A DNA stretch of 64,000 bases. Origin: Komagataeibacter saccharivorans. GTDB taxonomy: Bacteria > Pseudomonadota > Alphaproteobacteria > Acetobacterales > Acetobacteraceae. Below are positions 35,080 to 43,360 of this stretch, one piece after another. Numbering within the stretch: position 1 is the stretch's first letter; each line of letters opens with the position of its first letter. The translations under genes and the position numbers were made by a program. Below the pieces are notes generated by a model. It did not search any database, had not been told where the DNA came from, and was given only the letters and a program-made list of their open reading frames with translations. The stretch covers positions 124,001 to 188,000 of the forward strand of contig NZ_NKTY01000002.1 of assembly GCF_003207825.1 (NCBI RefSeq), read 5' to 3'.

Positions 35080-36513
35080 ATGGGGGGACAACCCACAACC
35101 CGACCACATGCGACATTCTGCACAGGGAAAATTGTCCGCCACGTCGTTGTCATGGCAGGGACGGGGGCCATTGGCCTCATGGCTGTCTTTGTCGTCGATC
35201 TGCTGAACCTTTTCTACATTTCCTGGCTGGGCGATCCGGCGCTGACCGCGGCAATCGGCTTCGCGGGCGTGGTGAGCTATGTGCAGATCGCGGTCTCCAT
35301 CGGCCTGTCCATCGGGATCGGGGCGATCAGCGGCAGACTGATCGGCGCGGGCCGGATTGAACAGGCCCAGCGGGTTGCATCCTCCTTCGGCATCGTCATG
35401 GTCGGGCTGTGCCTGCTGATCGGCATCGCCACCGCATGGCTGGCGGGTCCGCTGCTGATCCTGCTGGGCGCAAAGGGGGAGGCCGCGCGACAGGCGACGG
35501 TTTTCCTTGAAATCGTCTCCCCCGGCCTGCCGCTGATTGCTGTGGGCATGGGATGTTCGGGCCTGCTGCGTGCTATCGGGGCGGCACGCATTTCCATGAA
35601 CGTGACGCTGATGGGGGCGATCATATCGGCCATTGCCGATCCGGTAATGATTCTTGGGCTGGGTCTCGGGCTGAAAGGGGCCGCCATCAGCACCATCGTG
35701 TCGCGCGCGATCGTGGCTCTGGTCGGCTTTCGCTGCGTGCGTCAGCATGGCCTGTTCGGCAGGCCGGTCCGCACCCATGTGCTGAGCGATACCAGACTGG
35801 TGGCGCAGGTTGCGATGCCCGCCATCCTGACCAATCTTGCAACGCCCGTCGGCAGCGTGTTCGTAACGCATGCGATGGCGGGTTTCGGGCTGGCGGCAGT
35901 GGCCGGGCAGGCGACCATCGAACGCATCGTGCCGGTGGCCTTCGCCTTCGTCTTTGCGCTGACGGGATCGGTTGGTCCCATCATGTCGCAGAATCTGGGG
36001 GCGGGGAAACTCGATCGCGTGCGCGAAACCCTTGTAGCATCGCTATGGCTGGTCGCGGGCTGCGTTGCGCTGACATGGATGATCCTGTTCCTGACACAGG
36101 ATCTGGTGGTGCGCGTATTCTCGGCGCAGGGAACGGCGGCAATGCTGATCCACCTGTTCTGCAACTGGACCATTGCCGGTTATGTCTTCATCGGCATGCT
36201 GTTCGTGGCCAATTCCGCGTTCAACAACCTTGGATGCCCCCTGTATTCGACCCTGTTCAACTGGGGACGGGCGACACTGGGCACCATTCCGTTTGTATGG
36301 GTGGGCATGAAATTCGGGCCTGCGGGCGTGCAGGTAGGGCAGGTTCTGGGCTGCGTGCTGTTCGGCTCATATGCCGTCATGACAGCCTTTGGCGTGGTCC
36401 GGCGGCTCCATCCCGGTGACAGGGCCACCGAACAGGCCATGCCCGTCATTCCCCCACCGCAAAGTGGCGAGGCCGGGATGATCGAACTGGATGAACTGGA
36501 CCATTCAGCGTGA
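35080..36513 (+). CDS. MATE family efflux transporter
   Basis: A 477-residue, 12-helix multidrug and toxic compound extrusion protein of the NorM/DinF type. Membrane helices start at about residue 20 (HVVVMAGTGAIGLMAVFVVDLLNLFYISWLG). The repeated halves include IAVSIGLSIGIGAISGRLIGAG and PVAFAFVFALTGSVGPIMSQNLGAGKLDRV, matching the family's internal twofold repeat. It probably exports cationic compounds in exchange for sodium or protons. AGGA lies six bases before ATG 35080. Its last nine bases overlap the end of the convergent rfbD. Confidence 0.88.
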   Translation: MGGQPTTRPHATFCTGKIVRHVVVMAGTGAIGLMAVFVVDLLNLFYISWLGDPALTAAIGFAGVVSYVQIAVSIGLSIGIGAISGRLIGAGRIEQAQRVASSFGIVMVGLCLLIGIATAWLAGPLLILLGAKGEAARQATVFLEIVSPGLPLIAVGMGCSGLLRAIGAARISMNVTLMGAIISAIADPVMILGLGLGLKGAAISTIVSRAIVALVGFRCVRQHGLFGRPVRTHVLSDTRLVAQVAMPAILTNLATPVGSVFVTHAMAGFGLAAVAGQATIERIVPVAFAFVFALTGSVGPIMSQNLGAGKLDRVRETLVASLWLVAGCVALTWMILFLTQDLVVRVFSAQGTAAMLIHLFCNWTIAGYVFIGMLFVANSAFNNLGCPLYSTLFNWGRATLGTIPFVWVGMKFGPAGVQVGQVLGCVLFGSYAVMTAFGVVRRLHPGDRATEQAMPVIPPPQSGEAGMIELDELDHSA

Positions 36514-37440
36514 AACGGGGGCGGTGACGCCCTGCAGCATCGCACCGATGACAGGGCCGATACTGTCGCGCCAGTGGGGCAGTTCAAGGCCGAATACCTG
36601 CCCCAGCCGCGTGCAGTCGAGCCGCGTATCCACGGGCCGCGTAGCCGGGGTGGGCCACTGCGTGGTGTCAACAGGCAGGACAGGCGGCACGGGGTGGCCA
36701 TGCCGGGCCGCATGATCCAGTGCGGCACAGGCCAGTTCATGCCATGTCGCACTGCCCTGTCCCGCAACATGGAATATGCCCCGGTAACAGGGCTGCCAGC
36801 CCGCTTTGAGTATCCGTCGGGCGATATGCAGCAGGACATGGGCCAGATCCTCCACACAGGTCGGATTACCGCACTGGTCCGCCACCACTTTTAAATGCGG
36901 CCGCTTTCGCGCGGCATGAACGATGGTGTGGACAAAATTCCCTGCCCGCGCCCCGTAAACCCATGCCGTGCGCAACACCATCGCGTGCGCACAGGCATGC
37001 AGGACCGCTCTTTCCCCCTCCGCCTTGGTGTGGCCATAGACATTGCGGGGATCGGGGGCATCTTCTTCCGTATAGGGGTGGCCCTTCAGGCCACTGAAGA
37101 CATAATCGGTGGAAACATGCAGCAGCGGCACGGCCTGCCCCGCGCAGAGCCATGCAAGCAGGGCCGGCCCTTCGGCATTGACCTGCCGGGCCGGGCCGGG
37201 CTGGTCTTCCGCCGCGTCCACCGCCGTCCATGCGGCGGCGTTTATAACAAGGTCAGGCCGGATTTCCTGCATGGTCCGCACGACGGTATCCGGCAGGCTG
37301 AAATCGAAATGCGGGCGCCCCACTACGGTAACCGTAGCCCCCCCGCGCCGCATCAGGGCCGTGGCGAGCTGGCCCGAACCGCCCGTGACCAGAATACGCG
37401 AACCCGAACGGGATACCATGCGCCGGCCCGGTCCGGTCAT
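36505..37440 (-). CDS. rfbD: dTDP-4-dehydrorhamnose reductase
   Basis: RfbD reduces dTDP-4-dehydro-L-rhamnose to dTDP-L-rhamnose. The 311-residue extended SDR protein has ILVTGGSGQLATAL at the N-terminus, DLVINAAAWTAVDAAED, STDYVFSGLKGHPYTEEDAPDPRNVYGHTKAEGE (Tyr-x3-Lys as YGHTK) and a C-terminal RPVDTRLDCTRL. It overlaps rfbC by four bases. The start may be ATG 37440 or the in-frame ATG 37419. The other rhamnose genes, rfbA and rfbB, are not adjacent. Confidence 0.9.
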   Translation of the reverse strand: MTGPGRRMVSRSGSRILVTGGSGQLATALMRRGGATVTVVGRPHFDFSLPDTVVRTMQEIRPDLVINAAAWTAVDAAEDQPGPARQVNAEGPALLAWLCAGQAVPLLHVSTDYVFSGLKGHPYTEEDAPDPRNVYGHTKAEGERAVLHACAHAMVLRTAWVYGARAGNFVHTIVHAARKRPHLKVVADQCGNPTCVEDLAHVLLHIARRILKAGWQPCYRGIFHVAGQGSATWHELACAALDHAARHGHPVPPVLPVDTTQWPTPATRPVDTRLDCTRLGQVFGLELPHWRDSIGPVIGAMLQGVTAPVSR

Positions 37441-37997
37441 GGCAGGACGAACCAGTCAATGACACTGGAAAACGGCAGGGCCTGTTCATCGCGGGGGGAC
37501 ACGATGGCCTGACAGTCGCTGACAGGCCAGTCGATGCCCAGACTCTCGTCATTCCAGCGCACGCTGCGTTCACAGGCGCGGTCCCACAGGTCGGTGCATT
37601 TGTACTGCACCTCCGTATTGTCACCCAGGGTGCAGAAACCATGGAGGAAGCCGGGGGGAATCCAGAACTGGCTGCCGTTTTCCGCACTCAGGGTAACCGC
37701 GGCCCACTGCCCGAAGCTCCGTGATCCCATGCGCACATCAACCGCTACGTCCCAGATTGCACCCCGCGTGCACCGCACCAGCTTGCCCTGCGCACAGGGC
37801 GGAACCTGACAGTGCAACCCCCGCACCACCCCCCTGTGGCGTGAAAGACTGTGATTGTCCTGCACGAAGGGCGCGGTAATACCGATTTCCGCCAGGGTGG
37901 CGGCATTATAGGTCTCGCTGAAAAAACCACGCTCATCTTCAAAACGCGGTGGAGTGAGCAGCAGCAGCCCGTCCAGGGGCAGTGTTTCCACCTTCAT
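37437..37997 (-). CDS. rfbC: dTDP-4-dehydrorhamnose 3,5-epimerase
   Basis: RfbC epimerises C3 and C5 of dTDP-4-dehydro-6-deoxyglucose. The 186-residue cupin protein shows FEDERGFFSETYNAATLAEIGI, FVQDNHSLSRHRGVVRGLHCQ, GAIWDVAVDVRMGSRSFGQW, and PPGFLHGFCTLGDNTEVQYKCTD, all family motifs, including the catalytic His in RGLHCQ. It precedes rfbD with an ATGA overlap. Rhamnose would go to acetan-like exopolysaccharide or LPS in this group. Confidence 0.93.
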   Translation of the reverse strand: MKVETLPLDGLLLLTPPRFEDERGFFSETYNAATLAEIGITAPFVQDNHSLSRHRGVVRGLHCQVPPCAQGKLVRCTRGAIWDVAVDVRMGSRSFGQWAAVTLSAENGSQFWIPPGFLHGFCTLGDNTEVQYKCTDLWDRACERSVRWNDESLGIDWPVSDCQAIVSPRDEQALPFSSVIDWFVLP

Positions 37998-38296
37998 GAT
38001 GCATGCCCCGGCGCATGCCGCTGGCAGTGCCGCGCGTGATCGACTGTCAGGGTAGAAAAGACGCCCTGATCACCCGCCCGTCCAAACTGGGTAAAAATCC
38101 GCATACCGATCCGCTCTTTGCCTGTTCCCCCGTGCGAAAACACCGGGGTTCCATCACGTTGTCCTGAAAAGCAGTCTTAACGCGATACATGTTACGAACT
38201 GATTAAGGCCAAAATGGAACAGGCCCCATACGCGACAGCATAAGGGGCTGAAAAAGAGTGATTTTTATTTGAAGAGGGGGTACCAGATAAGGAATC
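37998..38296. other. Non-coding gap between rfbC and tRNA-Ala
   Basis: No credible gene is visible. The stretch should hold the rfbCD promoter and the trailer of the leftward tRNA. A CAGGG/CCCTG pair (38049-38068) and an imperfect CCCC/GGGG stem followed by A and T runs (38223-38270) may act as a terminator for the tRNA transcript. Nothing else stands out. Confidence 0.4.
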
Positions 38297-38372
38297 TGGT
38301 GGAGCCAAGGGGAGTCGAACCCCTGACCTCCTGAATGCCATTCAGGCGCTCTCCCAACTGAGCTATGGCCCC
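38297..38372 (-). tRNA. tRNA-Ala (anticodon GGC)
   Basis: On the minus strand the gene runs from GGGGCCA at 38372 to an encoded CCA at 38299-38297. The cloverleaf is complete: acceptor GGGGCCA/TGGCTCC (with one G-U pair), D arm GCTC/GAGC, anticodon stem CCTGA/TCAGG around loop ATGGCAT (anticodon GGC), and T arm with GGTTCGACTCC. It reads GCC/GCU alanine codons. Confidence 0.95.
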
Positions 38373-38471
38373 ACTATTCCAACCCGCGTGGCCATTTATT
38401 CTGGCCAACCGTGGTTCGGTTCGCGGGGTATAACCATAAGTTCCGGGCAATGCAACCCCCCGCAAACCGAT

Positions 38472-39116
38472 TTATCGCATGATGATATTATCGGCCCTGA
38501 GCGCATCCAGCAGGGGCAGCAATGGCAGGCCGAGGATGGCGGCGTGATCGCCCTCGATACGGGAAAACAGGTGAATGCCCGGCCCTTCCAGCCGGTAACA
38601 GCCGACACAGGACAGAATCGCATCCCCTTCGATCGCCAGATAACGATCCAGAAAAGAATCGCTGAACGCGCGCATATGCAGCACGGGGCACGCGACATGG
38701 CGCCATGTTTCGCGGCCATCACGCATCATCACCACCGCCGTATGCAGCATATGGGCCTTTCCCCGTAGGGTGCGGAGGTGGCAGCGCGCGACCGAAAGGT
38801 TTTCGGGCTTGTCGAACCATTCCCCCGCGCAGGACAGCATCTGGTCCGCGCCGATCACAACCGCACCCGGATCAGCCCGTGTCGCCCGCGCCTTGGCGCG
38901 GGCGAGTTCGAGGGCGGTCTGGCTGGCATCCATTTCCTGTTCACGGCAATGCTGGCGTATGGCGTGTTCATCCACCTCCGCCGCGCGGCATGTCACCGAA
39001 AGGCCCGCCGATTCCAGCAGGGCGCGGCGGGCGGCTGAACGGCTGGCCAGTACTATCGGGGGCGACTCCGCCTGTAACGGATGCGTCTTTAGTACTAAAT
39101 TCGAGTCGCCCGGCAT
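38472..39116 (-). CDS. maf: Maf family nucleotide pyrophosphatase
   Basis: Maf proteins hydrolyse non-canonical or modified nucleoside triphosphates and are linked to septum control. The 214-residue protein has IVLASRSAARRALLESAGL (phosphate-binding), EVDEHAIR, ELARAKARATRADPGAVVIGADQML (general Asp) and YLAIEGDAILSCVGCYRLEGPGIHLF with HAAILGLPLLPLLDALR. ATG 39116 (MPGDSNLV) has GGAG six bases upstream; the frame remains open far upstream, but across the origin region without coding character. maf beside hemE and oriC is a recurring alphaproteobacterial arrangement. Confidence 0.88.
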   Translation of the reverse strand: MPGDSNLVLKTHPLQAESPPIVLASRSAARRALLESAGLSVTCRAAEVDEHAIRQHCREQEMDASQTALELARAKARATRADPGAVVIGADQMLSCAGEWFDKPENLSVARCHLRTLRGKAHMLHTAVVMMRDGRETWRHVACPVLHMRAFSDSFLDRYLAIEGDAILSCVGCYRLEGPGIHLFSRIEGDHAAILGLPLLPLLDALRADNIIMR

Positions 39117-39522
39117 CACCTTCTCCGTACTGATGAAATGAAACATGAAATTCGACGCGTTCGAGTACTGGGGTACATGGGGACAGTACTCCAAACAGTT
39201 CTGCGCCGTACCGAGTACCGTGGACAACGGGTACACCTGCGGACGCGGTGGGTTGTACACAGGCTTATGTCGGTACAATCTGGATAACTCTCCCGACCCA
39301 CGGGAATCCTTGGAGTCGGAAACTGTACACTCTGTGGGAAAAGTGGGGTACATTTTCGGAAGTGCGGGTACCCCGTCATCCACAGCACTTAAAGCACATC
39401 AAAAATTTTCTTTCTCTTTTCTTTTATTGTTTTGAAAGGAGCACGCGCATCGCGCCTGCCCGCTATCCGTCGGCGGGAAAGTACGAGATAGTCCGGCCAC
39501 AACGAAACAGAACGACGGATCG
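39117..39522. other. Putative chromosomal replication origin (oriC)
   Basis: This 406-base non-coding gap lies between divergent maf and hemE. DnaA-box-like sites (one mismatch from TTWTNCACA) are TTGTACACA 39253-39261, TCTGGATAA 39279-39287 (reverse), TGTGGGAAA 39333-39341 (reverse) and TCATCCACA 39376-39384; a weaker one is CGTGGACAA 39219-39227. An AT-rich tract (about 39388-39437) next to them could be the unwinding element. Two GANTC sites occur at 39304 and 39314. Twelve GTAC tetranucleotides fall in 39127-39371. Known context: in Caulobacter and Rickettsia oriC adjoins hemE. Genes to the right run almost uniformly rightward. Confidence 0.75.
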
Positions 39523-40584
39523 ATGACTGAAACACGCAAACCCCTGCTCGCTACCCTGTTGGGAGAGGCAACATGGCCGCCTCCGGTATGGCTGATGCGA
39601 CAGGCGGGCCGGTTCCTGCCGGAATTCCGGGCCCTGCGTGAAAAAGCGGACTTCCTGACACGCTGCATGACGCCGGACATGGCGGTAGACATCACGCTGC
39701 AGCCCATCCGCCGTTTTGGCATGGATGGCGCGATCCTGTTTTCGGATATCCTGATCCTGCCCTGGGCAATGGGTCAGTCGCTTGATTTCGTGCCCGGTAG
39801 GGGGCCTGTGCTGGGACCGGTGCGTTCACAGGCGGATCTGGAACGGCTTGATCCGGGCCGGGTCACAAAAGCGATCGAGCCGGTCATGGAAACCCTTCAG
39901 CGGCTGCGCAGGATCGTGGACGGGCCGGAAGCAATCGGTCCGGCCAGACCGGGACAGGTCACGCTGATCGGTTTCGCGGGCGCACCGTTCACCGTGGCGT
40001 GCTACATGGTCGAAGGCCATGGCTCGCGGGAGTTCGAGGAAACCCGCAGGCTTGCCTATACCGACCCGGCCTTCTTCGATCGGCTGATCGACCTGCTGAC
40101 CACCGCGACGGCTGACATGCTGTGCGCCCAGATCGAAGCGGGCGCGGAAGCGGTCATGCTGTTCGATAGCTGGTCCGGCCTGCTGCCACCGTCGCAGTTC
40201 CGCAGGCATGTCATCGAACCTGCGCGGCGGATTACCGAAATCATCAGGTCGCGCCATCCCGGCACGCCTGTTATCGGCTTCCCACGTCTTGGCGGGCTTA
40301 TGGCGATTGAATACGGGCATCAGACCGGCGTGAACGCCATGGCGCTCGATACCGGGGCCGATATGAAGGCCGTGGCCGCGCAGGTGCCTGATACGCTGGT
40401 GCTTCAGGGTAATCTCGACCCGATCCGCGTGCTGGCTGGCGGGGAAGGCATGCGCGCCGAAGCCCGCGCCATCCGTGATGCCATGAAGGGCCGGCCGCAT
40501 GTGTTCAACCTTGGCCATGGCGTCATTCCCGCCACCCCGCCCGAGCATGTCGGCGACCTGATCAAGACCATCCGGGATGTGTGA
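39523..40584 (+). CDS. hemE: Uroporphyrinogen decarboxylase
   Basis: HemE removes four carboxyl groups from uroporphyrinogen III to give coproporphyrinogen III in haem synthesis. The 353-residue protein has the signature PPVWLMRQAGRFLPEFRALREKADFL (substrate Arg residues), ILFSDILILPWAMG (catalytic Asp), GFAGAPFTVACYMVEGHGS and VFNLGHGVIPATPPEHV. It lies immediately right of the putative oriC and heads a rightward group with a HAD phosphatase gene and hemJ. Its product feeds HemN, encoded at 28.7 kb. Confidence 0.97.
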   Translation: MTETRKPLLATLLGEATWPPPVWLMRQAGRFLPEFRALREKADFLTRCMTPDMAVDITLQPIRRFGMDGAILFSDILILPWAMGQSLDFVPGRGPVLGPVRSQADLERLDPGRVTKAIEPVMETLQRLRRIVDGPEAIGPARPGQVTLIGFAGAPFTVACYMVEGHGSREFEETRRLAYTDPAFFDRLIDLLTTATADMLCAQIEAGAEAVMLFDSWSGLLPPSQFRRHVIEPARRITEIIRSRHPGTPVIGFPRLGGLMAIEYGHQTGVNAMALDTGADMKAVAAQVPDTLVLQGNLDPIRVLAGGEGMRAEARAIRDAMKGRPHVFNLGHGVIPATPPEHVGDLIKTIRDV

Positions 40585-41301
40585 ATGATGCTGCCTGCCG
40601 CCCTGCGCCCCGATGGCGCGCTCAAGCTGGTCATCTTTGACTGTGACGGTGTCCTGATCGACAGTGAGGGGCCGTCATGCCGGATGATCGCCCGCTCCTT
40701 ACGTGAACACGGGCGCACGATCAGCGACGAGGACGCGGTCCACCGTTTCGCGGGGCATGCGCTGACCGCGCTCAAGCATGAGATCGAACAGGCGGAGGGC
40801 ATTACCCTGCCTGCCGACTGGCCCGCGCAGATGCAGCGCAACCTTGTTTCCCTCATGCGCAATGAGGCTGAAACCATAGAAGGCGCGCCCGCCATGCTGC
40901 GTGGCGTGGCCGCACTTGGCCTGCCCTACCGCATCGGCTCCAACTCCTCGGTGCAGGAAATGGAGGCGAAGTTTGGCCGGACCGGTCTGGATGCCCTGAT
41001 CGTGCCGACGTGCATCCACTCCGCACGCGATATGGGCTGTCCCAAGCCGGACCCGGCGGTCTATCTCGCGGCGGCACAGGCACAGGGCGTGCCACCGGGC
41101 GAATGTATCGTGCTGGAAGATACCGAAACCGGCGCCCGTGCCGCACGTAGCGCCGGCATGGGCTGCGTGCTGCTGCGCTCCGCCGAACTGCCCGCACCGT
41201 CATGGCCGGGTCTGCTGCGTATCGCGCATCTGGATGAATTCGTGCCGCTGCTGCGCCGGATCATGGCCAGCCAGCAGGGGGATGCGAACGGAAATGGCTG
41301 A
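40585..41301 (+). CDS. HAD-IA family phosphatase (phosphoglycolate phosphatase-like)
   Basis: This 238-residue HAD superfamily hydrolase has motif I LVIFDCDGVLIDSEG (two Asp), motif II RIGSNSS (Ser), Lys in GCPKPDPAVYLAAAQ and motif IV VLEDTETGARAARSAGM. The cap domain lies between residues 20 and 85. Members remove phosphate from small sugars or glycolate, and the substrate here is unknown. The ATG directly follows the hemE stop (TGAATGATG), and its own stop overlaps the hemJ start, so the three are translationally linked. Confidence 0.85.
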   Translation: MMLPAALRPDGALKLVIFDCDGVLIDSEGPSCRMIARSLREHGRTISDEDAVHRFAGHALTALKHEIEQAEGITLPADWPAQMQRNLVSLMRNEAETIEGAPAMLRGVAALGLPYRIGSNSSVQEMEAKFGRTGLDALIVPTCIHSARDMGCPKPDPAVYLAAAQAQGVPPGECIVLEDTETGARAARSAGMGCVLLRSAELPAPSWPGLLRIAHLDEFVPLLRRIMASQQGDANGNG

Positions 41302-41743
41302 AGTGCTGATCCCCTTCATGCTGTGGATCAAGGCCTTCCATATCATCTCGCTCATCGCGTGGATGGCGGGCGTGTTCTACCTGCCCCGCCTGTTCGTCTA
41401 TCACTGCCAGGTGGCGGTGGGATCAGCGGAATCCGAACGTTTCAAGGGCATGGAATACCGGCTGCAGCGGTTCATCATGCTGCCCGCCATGATCAGCACC
41501 TTCGTATTCGGTGGCCTGCTGGCAAGCATTCCGGGTCTGGTGGACTGGCATGCTGGCTGGTGGATGACCAAGCTTGCGGCGGTGATCGCACTGGCGGGTT
41601 TCAACGGGGCCTGCGGACGGTGGCGGCGGGATTTCGCCAATGATCGCAATACCCATACCGAACGGTTCTATCGTATCGCCAATGAAGTGCCGACCGTTCT
41701 CATGATGATCATTGTCATCATGGTTGTTGTCCGCCCGTTCTGA
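41294..41743 (+). CDS. hemJ: Protoporphyrinogen oxidase HemJ
   Basis: HemJ is the membrane protoporphyrinogen IX oxidase used by most alphaproteobacteria in place of HemG or HemY. The 149-residue protein has four membrane helices; MLWIKAFHIISLIAWMAGVFYLPRLFVYH contains the essential His, and GWWMTKLAAVIALAG carries the conserved Lys. It follows hemE and a phosphatase gene, making a haem cluster next to the origin, as in Caulobacter and relatives. An alternative start is ATG 41282. Confidence 0.92.
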   Translation: MAEVLIPFMLWIKAFHIISLIAWMAGVFYLPRLFVYHCQVAVGSAESERFKGMEYRLQRFIMLPAMISTFVFGGLLASIPGLVDWHAGWWMTKLAAVIALAGFNGACGRWRRDFANDRNTHTERFYRIANEVPTVLMMIIVIMVVVRPF

Positions 41744-41759
41744 AAACAGGCGGACAACA
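41725..41759. terminator. Hairpin at the end of hemJ
   Basis: TGTTGTCCGCC (41725-41735) pairs perfectly with GGCGGACAACA (41749-41759) around the hemJ stop codon. Lying between convergent genes, it probably serves as a two-way terminator, although T runs are absent. Confidence 0.5.
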
Positions 41760-41770
41760 GCAGCCACGGA

Positions 41771-42223
41771 TCAGAGCAGGGACGAACCCTGCTTCAGGAC
41801 CGCGTTACAGACCTTCGTACTGACCTTCTGCTTGAGGTTCCCGCTGAGCGAGGACAGGGAGAAGGTATTGCCGGTGCCCGTATCCAGAATACCCTTCTGG
41901 CCGTTGGTGTACTGGCTGCCGGTGGTATCCATGCCCGCCTTCTGCTTCAGCGAGGACAGCAGCGTGGTCGGGCTGTTGCCCTGCAGGTAGTTGTTCTGCA
42001 CGCAGTAGCCAAGCAGGCCGGTAACGTTGGAAGGGGCGAGGGAGGAAACGGAGGGAACGTTCAGCCCGCTGCCCGAAAGCAGTCCCGCCGCATTACCCAG
42101 TCCACCCGACGAGCCACCGCCCGCGAGGCCGCCAAAACCCTGCGCATGCGCGGGCGTGCCCGACAGGGCCGCAGCCACCGGCAGGGCGGCGAGCAGGGCC
42201 AGGAAACGGTTTGATGTCTTCAT
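41771..42223 (-). CDS. DUF2501 family exported protein
   Basis: A 150-residue secreted protein. The signal peptide MKTSNRFLALLAALPVAAALSGTPAHA is cleaved after AHA, then comes a Gly/Ser/Leu-rich stretch (FGGLAGGGSSGGLGNAAGLLSG). The DUF2501 core follows, with NVTGLLGYCVQNNYL and a second Cys in TKVCNAVLKQ, suggesting one disulfide. The E. coli member is YjjA. Function is unknown; it should be periplasmic. Confidence 0.85.
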   Translation of the reverse strand: MKTSNRFLALLAALPVAAALSGTPAHAQGFGGLAGGGSSGGLGNAAGLLSGSGLNVPSVSSLAPSNVTGLLGYCVQNNYLQGNSPTTLLSSLKQKAGMDTTGSQYTNGQKGILDTGTGNTFSLSSLSGNLKQKVSTKVCNAVLKQGSSLL

Positions 42224-42319
42224 GTGATATAACTCCTCAGATCACGGTCGCGGGAATAGCAGGGCCGGTATGGTCCTGCCCGTCTTTCCCTACGGGCCGC
42301 GGGAACGGGTCGCGGCGGG

Positions 42320-42640
42320 TCAGGCGACCCCAAGCATCAGCATGCCATAGATTTTGGCCATCACCGGTATCAACACATACTGGATGAGCAGAAGCAGCAC
42401 GAGCGGGCTGAGATCGATGTTGGCCACATTCGGCAGGATATTGCGGATCGGACGCAGCACCGGTTCGGTCATGCGGTACAGGAAATTGGACATCTTCCAG
42501 ACAATCTGGTTGCGCGGGTCCAGAATGCCGAAACCGATGAGAAAGCTGAACAGGCAGGCCAGCAGCACGACCCATGTATAAAGCTGGATAAGTTCAAACA
42601 GCAGCTGAAAGATGATGGAAATCAACGGGCCAACTTTCAT
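42320..42640 (-). CDS. YggT family membrane protein
   Basis: This 106-residue protein has two hydrophobic spans ([20 protein letters not shown] and [20 protein letters not shown]) joined by the YggT signature [27 protein letters not shown]. YggT proteins have been tied to osmotic tolerance, cell division sites and membrane protein assembly, without a settled biochemical role. ATG 42640 (MKVGPLISI) is chosen; upstream residues look unconserved. It is transcribed toward the DUF2501 gene with a 97-base gap. Confidence 0.9.
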   Translation of the reverse strand: MKVGPLISIIFQLLFELIQLYTWVVLLACLFSFLIGFGILDPRNQIVWKMSNFLYRMTEPVLRPIRNILPNVANIDLSPLVLLLLIQYVLIPVMAKIYGMLMLGVA

Positions 42641-42783
42641 AGATGACGGGAAATGGAATTTAGTGTCCGTGGCGTGCGCATACAACTGTCATGAAGTCGC
42701 CGGATCGGGCAGAAAACAGGTTCAGGACCAGAAAATGGGCCTTGACTTGCGGGGCAGGGACGGTATTTATCGCGCAAAGATGT

Positions 42784-42859
42784 GGGGCTGTAGCTCAGAT
42801 GGGAGAGCGCCTCGTTCGCAATGAGGAGGTCAGGGGTTCGATTCCCCTCAGCTCCACCA
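42784..42859 (+). tRNA. tRNA-Ala (anticodon CGC)
   Basis: A full cloverleaf with encoded CCA (42857-42859): acceptor GGGGCTG/CAGCTCC, D arm GCTC/GAGC, anticodon stem CCTCG/TGAGG (one G-U) with loop TTCGCAA giving anticodon CGC, and T loop GGTTCGATTCC. It reads the GCG alanine codon, frequent in this genome. Confidence 0.95.
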
Positions 42860-42917
42860 CATCCTTTCCTTAAAAAATATATCGCCTGTCATGACCGCGC
42901 CGGATGGCGGCAGCATT

Positions 42918-43274
42918 TTACGCGTCCGTGGCTTCGTGTTCCGGCAGGGCGATGAGTTCGATTTCCGCAAGCTGGCCGGGCGTGTCGAAATGACTGACCA
43001 GCCGCAGCGTGGTCGCGGGACAGGTACGGCCGAACAGGTCGTGAAGGAGCGGAAAACAGGCGTTGAACCCTTCGGTTTCACTCAGGATGAATACGATACG
43101 GGTTACATCCTGCGCCGTCATGCCCTGTCGGGCCAGGTTGCTGATTCCGACGGAAAGGGCCTGCCGGATCTGGGCGAACACATCGGGCGGAAACTGCCCG
43201 GTCTGGGCGTCGATACCCGTCAGGTGCCGGATCTGTATTTCTGGCGGCGGGCGAAACGGCGTGTTTTCTTGCAT
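42918..43274 (-). CDS. RidA/YjgF family protein, divergent
   Basis: This 118-residue protein has the RidA (YjgF/YER057c) fold pattern: FPPDVFAQIRQALSVGISNLARQGMTAQDVTRIVFIL, FNACFPLLHDLFGRTCPATTLRLV and a C-terminal LAEIELIAL. RidA enzymes hydrolyse reactive enamines and imines. The position normally occupied by the catalytic Arg (PxRT/S) reads PATT here, so classical deaminase activity is doubtful. It runs opposite to the flanking tRNA and hprK genes. The opposite strand is also open, but its product lacks family features. Confidence 0.75.
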   Translation of the reverse strand: MQENTPFRPPPEIQIRHLTGIDAQTGQFPPDVFAQIRQALSVGISNLARQGMTAQDVTRIVFILSETEGFNACFPLLHDLFGRTCPATTLRLVSHFDTPGQLAEIELIALPEHEATDA

Positions 43275-43360
43275 CCCCCATAGAATCACAAAATGGTCAT
43301 CTTTTGTCCATAAAAATTTTTCTTTCCCCGAAACGACGGCTTTCGGATAAGTCTTGATTT

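Noticed and set aside
34877-35206. A 109-codon plus-strand frame upstream of the MATE gene
   Set aside because: It starts inside the tandem TGCA boxes, has unconserved-looking composition and overlaps the MATE start in another frame.
39145-39435. A 96-codon plus-strand frame inside the putative origin
   Set aside because: It is biased by the GTAC cluster, has no ribosome site or conserved motif, and ends in the AT-rich tract.
42891-43283. A plus-strand frame opposite the RidA-like gene
   Set aside because: The minus-strand product matches the RidA family along its length; the plus-strand product has no motif.
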